A program made the translations under genes and the position numbers. Below, piece by piece: positions 1 to 5,796 of a DNA stretch of 6,713 nucleotides. Below the pieces are notes generated by a model. The model saw nothing but the letters and a program-made list of their open reading frames with translations, was not told where the DNA came from and ran no database searches. Source of the DNA: Dehalococcoidia bacterium UBA3254 (GTDB taxonomy: Bacteria > Chloroflexota > Dehalococcoidia > Dehalococcoidales > UBA3254). Each line of letters starts with the position of its first letter. Position 1 is the stretch's first letter. The DNA lies in the NCBI GenBank assembly GCA_002362735.1, contig DEUU01000247.1, positions 502 through 7,214 on the forward strand. Direction: 5' to 3'.

Positions 1-302
1 TGGGCTAGGGGTCCTACCAGACTACCAAACCCAATCAAACTCCGAATGCCGGTAACTTCAATTGCAGGAGTCAGACTACGGGAGATAAGTTTCAATCATG
101 CCATCGCCGATGGGCTCTACAATCTCCTCTTCCCTGATAAGACGGGCATCAAGATGTCTCCCCCAAAACCCCTGACTTTCAGATCTGCTTCAGCTTCTGG
201 GATGAAACTGGGTAAAATAAAACTCGGGAAACTCCAGAAAAATATCCCTTGACAGTCAAAAAAAGCCCTCCTATAGTGCCACCCGTGGAAAGCAATGTCT
301 TA
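1..302. other. Left-end region with no supportable gene
   Basis: I see no gene I can support here. A 68-codon open frame (46-252, +) lacks a Shine-Dalgarno sequence before its ATG, resembles no family I recognise, and ends inside the -35-like hexamer described separately. Small structures present are a 6+1+6 inverted repeat at 101-113 (CCATCG-C-CGATGG) and a short dyad at 280-289 (CCACCCGTGG). The right part, from about 270, may be the terminal sequence of the IS remnant that follows, because the transposase reading ends at 303 and IS4-type elements usually carry a short non-coding tail and terminal inverted repeat beyond the stop. No partner terminal repeat was found to prove the boundary. 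Confidence 0.5.
249..277 (+). promoter_or_regulatory. Consensus-like sigma70 promoter pattern
   Basis: TTGACA (249-254) is separated by exactly 17 bases from TATAGT (272-277). That is a perfect -35, a five-of-six -10 and optimal spacing. It points rightwards, antisense to the transposase remnant and towards the operon that begins about 600 bases downstream. No gene with a ribosome binding site starts just after it. It may be an old promoter now separated from its gene, a promoter giving antisense RNA over the IS tail, or chance. The -35 also lies inside a TTGAC-A-GTCAA dyad at 249-259. Confidence 0.4.
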
Positions 303-782
303 TCAATTTAATTGCAATTGGTTGTCTGGCATGGTGTTCGATTTCGGGTAGGGTAGCGGTACAAGGGCTTCTAAAATAGCCTTTTTCTCGAAGTGACACG
401 CTCTAAATCTGTAAAATTGTGTAGAGGCTGAGGCTGTTCAGATGAAGCTTTTTCTTCATTAATGGCTACCAGTACACACCGACAGGGCGATCCAGATTTG
501 GGTGAGTACGGCGTTTTCGGAGGTGCCGTCAAAAGCTTTGATCCGCAGGTGCTGTTTGAGCCAACGAAAAAAGAGTTCCACCTGCCAACGGCAGCGATAC
601 TGATCGGACACAGTAATAAACGAAATCGTGAAGTTGTGGGTCAGAAAGACGAGGCACCTGGTCGTTTCCGGATCGACAAACTTGACCAGACGCAGTTTGT
701 CCGGATAATCCCGATGCGCGTAGAGGTTGACAATCATGATGGTTAGGTCGGAACGTAGTCCAGTGTTGCGATCCACAGGATG
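303..782 (-). pseudogene. IS4-type DDE transposase remnant, C-terminal part, frameshifted
   Basis: This is a decayed transposase related to IS4-type elements. The longest intact stretch (776 down to 459) encodes VDRNTGLRSD..., then a DPET...LVFLTHNF block, and then the IS4 hallmark Y-(2)-R-(3)-E-(6)-K in YRCRWQVELFFRWLK, which carries the third catalytic acidic residue. It continues into TSENAVLTQIWIALSV. The rest of the C-terminus is recovered by changing frame: VLVAI at 475-461, KKKLHLNSLSLYTILQI at about 456-406, then FEKKAILEALVPL and on to LQLN-stop at 305-303. This implies frameshifts near 473-478, 456-460 and 391-394, plus an in-frame TAG at 403-405. Upstream, LHP precedes VDRN, after a TGA at 786-788. 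A further degraded homologous stretch (AKNAFDMN-like, another frame) may reach about 826. The N-terminal half, with the first two catalytic aspartates, is absent, so the copy cannot encode an active enzyme. Confidence 0.85.
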
Positions 783-878
783 GAGTCATCGTTCATGTCA
801 AAAGCATTCTTGGGGCGGGCATGGTATTTAACCGAACTGTATAATAAAAATATATAGTTTAGTAATTGGAGAGTCGTA
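783..878 (+). promoter_or_regulatory. Leader and likely promoter region of the operon
   Basis: The stretch between the IS remnant and the first operon gene turns strongly AT-rich after about 825. TATAAT at 840-845 is a perfect -10 hexamer preceded directly by TG, but no good -35 lies 16-18 bases upstream, where the sequence is GC-rich (GGGCAT-like). The promoter may therefore be weak, extended -10-like, or dependent on an activator. A second AT-rich run (TATATAG, 851-857) follows. The Shine-Dalgarno GGAGAG (868-873) sits 5 bases before the ATG at 879. I saw no convincing operator or riboswitch. Confidence 0.4.
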
Positions 879-1901
879 ATGAAAAAAAAAGTACTATTAA
901 CCAGAACAGTTAATTATCTTCCTGGGGCGGAAGAGTCTTTAGGTAAAGTAGTTGACATGATTTTTAGTCCGGGTATTACGGAGAAAGAAATCATTCCCCT
1001 TGTTAAGGATGTAAATGCAATTGTGGCTCCCGACACGACCATCTCAGAGGGCATCATCCAGGCATCGCCCATGCTGCAGGTTGTCTCTACGCCTCAAGTC
1101 GGCTACGACAAAATTAATCTGGCGGCGGCCACCAAAGCCGGTGTTCCGGTAGTGGCTAATGTCGGCCTGACCGCCGATGCGGTAGCTGAATTCACCGTCG
1201 GACTGATGATATCGATCGCCAGAAGAATCGTCAGGGCCGACCATGATTTGAAAGAGAAGAAGAATTGGTCGATACGAGGGCCTTACGCCAACCCAAAGAC
1301 CGAGATGGGCATTGATTTCAAAGGTTCCACTGTAGGACTGGTAGGTCTGGGGGCCATCGGTTCTGCTGTGGCACGGATGTGCAAAGCCGGTTTTTCTTGC
1401 AGGGTTTTGGCCTTTGATCCTTTTGTCAGTCAAGAACGTATGGCGGCCATGGGGGTTGAGAAGAGAGATAGCCTGAGCGCTCTCGCTAAAGACGTTGATT
1501 TCTTATCTCTCCATATCAATTTAATCAATGAGACAAAGCATTTAATCAATGAGACCGTATTGCGCGCCATGAAACCCGGCGCTTTCTTGATCAACTGTGC
1601 TCGCGGTCCGGTTGTCGATGAAAAAGCACTGGTTAAAGCCTTACAGGAAAAATGGATTACCGGAGCCGCCACCGACGTCTTTGAAGAGGAACCCGTCAAT
1701 CCGGAAAATCCGTTATTAACCATGCCTAACGTCATTGTGACACCTCATATCGGCGGAGTCACCGTTCAGTCGTCCGTCAGAAGAGGCAGCGAACTGGTAA
1801 AACGGATCCTTGAAGTATTTGATGGGAAAAAACCGGAGGGCCTTGTAAACCCGGACGTCTGGCCGGCTTATCTTAAGAGATTGGCTTCCATAGGCAAATA
1901 A
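879..1901 (+). CDS. D-2-hydroxyacid dehydrogenase, NAD-dependent (SerA/LdhA superfamily)
   Basis: This is a cytoplasmic NAD-dependent oxidoreductase that interconverts a 2-oxoacid and a D-2-hydroxyacid. The 340-residue length matches the short members of the family without an ACT domain. The N-terminal half of the substrate domain has VVSTPQVGYDKIN (68-80). The nucleotide-binding domain has the Rossmann motif GLVGLGAIGSAV (153-164; G156, G158, G161). An aspartate at the end of the second strand (VLAFDP, D180) favours NAD over NADP. The catalytic set is present: Arg242 in NCARGPVVDE, Glu271 in DVFEEEP and His290 in TPHIGG. The overall look is closest to phosphoglycerate dehydrogenase or glyoxylate/hydroxypyruvate reductase-like enzymes, but these motifs do not fix the substrate. 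The ATG has GGAGAG 5 bases upstream and is followed by an A9 run. Residues 215-226 hold a duplicated LINET. The gene is first in the operon, 21 bases before the FAH-family gene, which suggests a shared catabolic task rather than serine biosynthesis. Confidence 0.93.
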   Translation: MKKKVLLTRTVNYLPGAEESLGKVVDMIFSPGITEKEIIPLVKDVNAIVAPDTTISEGIIQASPMLQVVSTPQVGYDKINLAAATKAGVPVVANVGLTADAVAEFTVGLMISIARRIVRADHDLKEKKNWSIRGPYANPKTEMGIDFKGSTVGLVGLGAIGSAVARMCKAGFSCRVLAFDPFVSQERMAAMGVEKRDSLSALAKDVDFLSLHINLINETKHLINETVLRAMKPGAFLINCARGPVVDEKALVKALQEKWITGAATDVFEEEPVNPENPLLTMPNVIVTPHIGGVTVQSSVRRGSELVKRILEVFDGKKPEGLVNPDVWPAYLKRLASIGK

Positions 1902-1922
1902 TATTCGAGAAGGAGAAGGGCA

Positions 1923-2789
1923 ATGAAATTTGTATTTTTTAATGAATTTCAACCGGGCGTCTTGTCTGACAACAAGGTATTTGACATCGGCTCTGTATTA
2001 AGAAAAGATGCCCATCATCCTCAGGAATTGGTGGAGGATTTTATTGCCAAATTCGACCAGATTAAGTCCAAAATCAACTCTATCATCAAGGACCATAAGG
2101 GCCTTGCAGTTGATTCCGTCCGTTTACGGGCGCCTGTTCCCCGACCGATCCACTTGGTTTGCGCCCTACGCAATTACAAGGAAGGCACCGAGCTGCCAAA
2201 CGTAGAATTCTTTTTGAAGTCTAGTACTTGTGTGATAGGTCCCGGAGACACCGTCGTCCTTCCTGATGTCAAAGCGACTGTTTTTCATCATGAACCGGAA
2301 TTAGCGGTAGTCATCAAAAAATTCGCCCAAAAGGTGCCGGCTTCTAAAGCCATGGATTATGTTTTCGGCTATACCTGCTTTAATGATATCTCAGCCAGAG
2401 GTATCGGTGAATCATACTATTTCCGTAAATCTTTCGACACCTTCGGACCGATGGGTCCCTGCCTGGTTACTGCTGACGAAATTCCGGATCCTCATCATAT
2501 CAACATCAGACTCTGGGTTGATAAAAGCGAAAGACATGATTTCAGTACAGAAGAAATGGCTAATAAAATTGATCGATTGATCGAAGTGGCCTCCACGGTA
2601 ACCGCTCTTTATCCCGGCGATATTATCAGTACCGGCACTCATCATACGGGAATGGGACCTGTCCAGAACGGCAATATCTGTTCCATGGAAATTGAGCATA
2701 TTGGTGTGCTCGCCGTCAAAATTAGCGATCCTCTGAAAAGAGTCTGGGATGCAAAGACCCAGGTTGGTAAATTAAAAACCAATAAGTAA
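1923..2789 (+). CDS. Fumarylacetoacetate hydrolase (FAH) family protein
   Basis: This is a cytoplasmic metal-dependent enzyme of the FAH superfamily, which includes acylpyruvate hydrolases, 2-oxo-3-deoxy sugar-acid hydrolases, hydratases and decarboxylases, and ureidoglycolate lyase-like proteins. It has 288 residues, usual for single-domain bacterial members. The first ~70 residues form a variable N-terminal domain. The catalytic fold follows, with PVPRPIHLVCALRNY (71-85), the metal-binding HHEPELAVVI block (122-131; likely ligands Glu124 and Glu126), FNDISAR (153-159; Asp155 as the third ligand), and KSFDTFGPMGPCLV (169-182; Lys169 at the usual active-site lysine position). It ends with PGDIISTGTHHTGMGPVQNG (231-250), where GTHHTGMGP replaces the commoner GTPxGVG type. 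I infer divalent metal (Mg or Mn) dependence from the family. AAGGAG at 1910-1915 supports the ATG. It lies between the dehydrogenase and the binding-protein gene, 24 bases before the latter, so it is probably co-transcribed. The substrate is likely a 2-oxo or 2,4-dioxo acid, but which one is unknown. Confidence 0.92.
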   Translation: MKFVFFNEFQPGVLSDNKVFDIGSVLRKDAHHPQELVEDFIAKFDQIKSKINSIIKDHKGLAVDSVRLRAPVPRPIHLVCALRNYKEGTELPNVEFFLKSSTCVIGPGDTVVLPDVKATVFHHEPELAVVIKKFAQKVPASKAMDYVFGYTCFNDISARGIGESYYFRKSFDTFGPMGPCLVTADEIPDPHHINIRLWVDKSERHDFSTEEMANKIDRLIEVASTVTALYPGDIISTGTHHTGMGPVQNGNICSMEIEHIGVLAVKISDPLKRVWDAKTQVGKLKTNK

Positions 2790-2813
2790 AAAAAGAAGGA
2801 GGGTTATTAAGCT

Positions 2814-3905
2814 ATGCGACTTGCAAAATGGTCAATGGTATTCATGGTTATTGTTCTCTCCCTGTCCTTTGCCGCACCATCTTCAGCGGCTACTACCCCT
2901 GCAGCACCTAAACCGGCAGCAGATGAGAAGGTCCAGGCTGCCATTAAAGAAGGCACCTTAAACTGGGTTGATGCAGTTATAGATGCCGGAAGCGCGCAAA
3001 AAATGATTGCCGCCTTTCAGAAACGCTACAATCTTCCCGACTCATTCCAGGTTAAACACCAACAACTTGGAACCGGCCCTCTGGCTAGCCGTGTCCAGGA
3101 AGAAGTCAAAGCCGGCAGAGTCACCATTGACCTGTTCGCCATTGCCGATCCCGCTCTTTTCTATGATTTAAAGAAGGCCAATGTTTTACTTGGTTATGAT
3201 TCACCGGAATATAAAAACTATTCCAAGGCCAGAGCGGCTGGACTTACCTATGAACCGGGTTATTGGCAGTCAGCCATCGCTTATTGTTTCGCCCCCATTA
3301 CGAATCCCAAATTTTATGCTAAATCCATTACCAGTTGGACTGATCTGCTGGCATCGGATCTGAAAGGATATAAGATAGAGTGGCCTACACCGGCTTCATC
3401 CCAGTCCGCTCTTTATGCTTACATTATGCTGAAGAGCGTCTTGCCGCCTGCCTATTTCGCCGATCTGGCCAAACAGCAGCCTACCAGCGGCACCAGTTCC
3501 CAGCAACAGACTGCCAATATTGCTCAGGGACAAAGCCTGGTAACCATCACGAATCCGTTCCGCATTGTACAGACCAGCGCTCAGACCGGCATTGCCCTTT
3601 CAGCCTGGTTCCCCAAGGAGGGGGTACCCCTGATGGGCCATCCTTATGGTATTCTCTCACAATCTCCTCATCCCAATGCTGCAAAATTGTTCATCGATTG
3701 GCTGTATGGCGACGAAGGAATGCAGATGTACATCAATCTGGTCGCCCCGATCGCCATCAAAGACGGCTTGACGGTTCCTGCCCCGATCCAGGCCTATTCA
3801 CCGCCTCTGGATAAGCTCAAGGCCATTCCTATCGACTGGAAAGCACAGGATAGCATGACGCTGAATAAATTACGCGACGAGTCTATTCAAATCTTCGGTA
3901 AATAA
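2814..3905 (+). CDS. ABC transporter periplasmic substrate-binding protein (FbpA/AfuA-like, family 1)
   Basis: This is the extracytoplasmic receptor that would capture the solute and deliver it to the permease and ATPase encoded downstream. It has 363 residues. The N-terminus is a Sec signal peptide: R2 and K5, a hydrophobic core at about 8-21, and a SSA|A cleavage site near residue 25. No lipobox cysteine is present, so a soluble periplasmic protein is expected. An Ala/Pro-rich linker (27-37) precedes the folded part. Features of the family 1 fold include LNWVDAV (49-55), DLFAIADPALF (106-116), ITSWTDLLASDLKGYKIEWP (172-191), the AQGQSLVTITNPFRI segment (237-251) and PNAAKLFIDWLYGDEGMQMY (287-306). 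In FbpA-type iron receptors a Tyr-Tyr pair lies in the region of 245-249; here it reads TITNPF, so an Fe3+ ligand role is doubtful. AAGGAGGG at 2796-2803 is a strong ribosome binding site. Three consecutive in-frame TAA codons (3903-3911) end the gene. Confidence 0.92.
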   Translation: MRLAKWSMVFMVIVLSLSFAAPSSAATTPAAPKPAADEKVQAAIKEGTLNWVDAVIDAGSAQKMIAAFQKRYNLPDSFQVKHQQLGTGPLASRVQEEVKAGRVTIDLFAIADPALFYDLKKANVLLGYDSPEYKNYSKARAAGLTYEPGYWQSAIAYCFAPITNPKFYAKSITSWTDLLASDLKGYKIEWPTPASSQSALYAYIMLKSVLPPAYFADLAKQQPTSGTSSQQQTANIAQGQSLVTITNPFRIVQTSAQTGIALSAWFPKEGVPLMGHPYGILSQSPHPNAAKLFIDWLYGDEGMQMYINLVAPIAIKDGLTVPAPIQAYSPPLDKLKAIPIDWKAQDSMTLNKLRDESIQIFGK

Positions 3906-3928
3906 TAATAAAGCTGGTCAATAATCCA

Positions 3929-3973
3929 TTCAGGAGTGGGTATGTCGCACCGTTTGATATACCCACTCCTGAA
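3929..3973. repeat. Perfect 15-bp inverted repeat between binding-protein and permease genes
   Basis: TTCAGGAGTGGGTAT (3929-3943) and its exact complement ATACCCACTCCTGAA (3959-3973) flank a 15-base loop. In RNA this would be a stable hairpin just after the binding-protein gene. No T-run follows on the + strand (AAAATCC comes next), so it does not look like an intrinsic terminator. The position fits the intercistronic hairpins of ABC operons that protect the upstream mRNA from 3' exonucleases or partly limit read-through, making binding protein more abundant than permease. A protein-binding dyad is an alternative. It sits in the longest gap of the operon (116 bases). Confidence 0.75.
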
Positions 3974-4021
3974 AATCCAGTCTATTGAATTATAAACAAT
4001 GAAGATTTTTGAGGTATCAAG

Positions 4022-5770
4022 GTGAATTCCGCTCTAAATATTGCAACTGATAGGCCATCCGGAATGAACGGATACTGGTTCATCCGTTCCACGCTCATGA
4101 AACTTCAACGCCCGGAAAATATCATTATGGTTGTTCTGGGAACAATGATTTCCCTGGCAATTCTTTATCCCATGGCCATCGTATTCTGGAGAAGCTTGCA
4201 TGTAGATAGCGGACTTTTTACGTCTGAATTCAGTCTTAATAACTATACCAAGTTTGCTCAATCGCATGTTCTCAAAGCGATCGGCAATAGTGTTATCATT
4301 GCCCTGGGCAGCGCTTTTCTGTCCTGCATCTTTGGCGTTTCCCTGGCCTGGTTGACCGCCCGCACCAACATGCCGGGTAAACGTATTCTGCAGATCTTTA
4401 ACATCATTCCCTTCTTTGTATCCACATTGGTCGGCTCGATCGCCTGGAGTCTGCTATTGTCACCCAAAGTCGGGTTGATCAATAAGACGTTAATGGATGT
4501 CTTGGGGCTGGAGAGCGGCCTATTTAATATCTATTCCATACCGGGTATCATCTGGGTCTCCGCCCTGTTCAATGCCCCATTTGTTTACCTGTTCTGCATA
4601 GGACCCCTAAAGCACATGGACCCCGCCGTGGAAGAATCGGCCAGAACTTCAGGGTCCAACTGGTGGCAGACCACCACCAAGATTACTTTACCGCTGGTGG
4701 CGCCTGCACTTATCTCTTCCTTTATTCTGGCTTTCGTTCTGGCAATAGAGGATCTCGGTTCCCCACTGGTCTTGGGCTATCCATTTGGCATTCAAACGAT
4801 CCCTACTATGATTTTTGATGGCATGGCCCGTTTTCCACCGGATTATGGATTCGGCGCTTCTCTTGGCATACTGCTGGTCACTACCACGATTCTGGCCATT
4901 GTTCTGCAAAGACGGATTATGTCATCCCGATCCTTTGCCACGGTAACGGGTCGTGGATACCGTCCGACCGAGGTCAACCTTGGCAAAGCCAAATACATCG
5001 CCCTGGCATTCAATATTCTATATGTCATTTTCTCAGTAGCTTTTCCTGTCGGGATCTTGGTGGTGGTCTCTTTTTCCAAAGGATGGACCGGTGTCATCGA
5101 CATCAACCAGTTTACATTCCAATATTTTAATTATGTCTTTTTCGTCAATCCACTGGCGATCCACGGCATCGTTAACAGCATGATTCTGGCAGTTTCAGGC
5201 GCGACAATTGCCATGATCCTTTCGACCGTCATTGCCTACGCTATACACCGGACAAAAAGTTGGGCTGCCGGCTGGCTGGATTTCATTACGACTCTTCCTA
5301 TAGCGATATCGGGCATGGTACTGGCCATTGGAATACTGCAGGCATTGATCAGAACTCCGCTTTATGGGACATTGGAAATCATCCTAGTGGCTTATATCGT
5401 ACGTTTTTTTACCTATGGGCAGCGGAGCGTTTCCGGAGTTCTGATTTCGCTTTCAGCAGACCTTGAAGAGTCATCCCGCATGAGCGGCGCCGGATGGATC
5501 ACTACCGTTCGCCGTATTCTTGTACCGCTGGTATGGCCAGGATTTATTGGCGGTTGGATTCTGTTGTTTACGACTTTCACCAGAGAAGTCTCCATGTCAC
5601 TTTTGCTCGCCCGCAGTGGTACTGAAACCATGTCCGTAGCCCTCTATAACTTCATGGCTAATACTCCCTTTGGCGCATTGGCGGCTTATACATTGGTTCA
5701 GATTGTAATTCTATTCTTCGCCGCGTTGATTTTATTGCGCATTACGGGCGGTGAAGGTATTCAGGTCTAA
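4022..5770 (+). CDS. ABC transporter permease, two fused membrane domains (FbpB-like)
   Basis: This inner-membrane protein would form the translocation channel of the importer. It has 582 residues, with two homologous BPD_transp_1-type halves in one chain, so no second permease gene is needed. I count about twelve hydrophobic segments, six per half: near 35-56, 86-111, 123-147, 172-197, 224-246 and 277-297, then 324-350, 381-407, 417-440, 445-463, 504-522 and 551-573. Each half has an EAA loop that contacts the ATPase: EESARTSGSNWWQTTTKITLPL (starting E204) and EESSRMSGAGWITTVRRILVPL (starting E482). The start is GTG at 4022, preceded by GAGG (4011-4014) with 7 bases between. A later start at Met15 is possible but has no comparable ribosome binding site. 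The fused arrangement is typical of ferric iron, phosphonate and related importers, and does not identify the substrate. The ATPase gene follows after 23 bases. Confidence 0.93.
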   Translation: MNSALNIATDRPSGMNGYWFIRSTLMKLQRPENIIMVVLGTMISLAILYPMAIVFWRSLHVDSGLFTSEFSLNNYTKFAQSHVLKAIGNSVIIALGSAFLSCIFGVSLAWLTARTNMPGKRILQIFNIIPFFVSTLVGSIAWSLLLSPKVGLINKTLMDVLGLESGLFNIYSIPGIIWVSALFNAPFVYLFCIGPLKHMDPAVEESARTSGSNWWQTTTKITLPLVAPALISSFILAFVLAIEDLGSPLVLGYPFGIQTIPTMIFDGMARFPPDYGFGASLGILLVTTTILAIVLQRRIMSSRSFATVTGRGYRPTEVNLGKAKYIALAFNILYVIFSVAFPVGILVVVSFSKGWTGVIDINQFTFQYFNYVFFVNPLAIHGIVNSMILAVSGATIAMILSTVIAYAIHRTKSWAAGWLDFITTLPIAISGMVLAIGILQALIRTPLYGTLEIILVAYIVRFFTYGQRSVSGVLISLSADLEESSRMSGAGWITTVRRILVPLVWPGFIGGWILLFTTFTREVSMSLLLARSGTETMSVALYNFMANTPFGALAAYTLVQIVILFFAALILLRITGGEGIQV

Positions 5771-5777
5771 CGATAAC

Positions 5778-5796
5778 AGGGAGGAATGATCATTTG
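5778..5796 (+). promoter_or_regulatory. Ribosome binding site deciding a TTG start
   Basis: AGGGAGGA (5778-5785) lies 8 bases before TTG (5794-5796), the first codon of the ATPase frame. The ATG at 5786, overlapping the end of the ribosome binding site, is in another frame and meets a stop after 16 codons. No in-frame ATG or GTG occurs before the conserved ATPase domain begins, so TTG is the best supported initiator. Confidence 0.75.

Noticed and set aside
101..113. Short inverted repeat CCATCG-C-CGATGG as an operator
   Set aside because: It is a single short dyad with a one-base centre, far from any gene start, and chance is a sufficient explanation.
46..252. 68-codon open frame on the + strand
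   Set aside because: It has no ribosome binding site and no recognisable similarity, and it is short and ends within a promoter-like sequence.
462..746. 94-codon open frame on the + strand
   Set aside because: It lies antisense to the transposase remnant, whose minus-strand translation carries clear IS4-type motifs.
879..1901. Calling the dehydrogenase serA
   Set aside because: It has no ACT or C-terminal regulatory domain, and the operon context is transport and catabolism, not serine synthesis.
3380..3814. 144-codon open frame on the + strand inside the binding-protein gene
   Set aside because: It is an out-of-frame shadow. The overlapping frame has a signal peptide and a full solute-binding fold.
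3929..3973. Hairpin read as a rho-independent terminator
   Set aside because: No T-run follows the stem on either strand, and the permease and ATPase of the same importer lie downstream.
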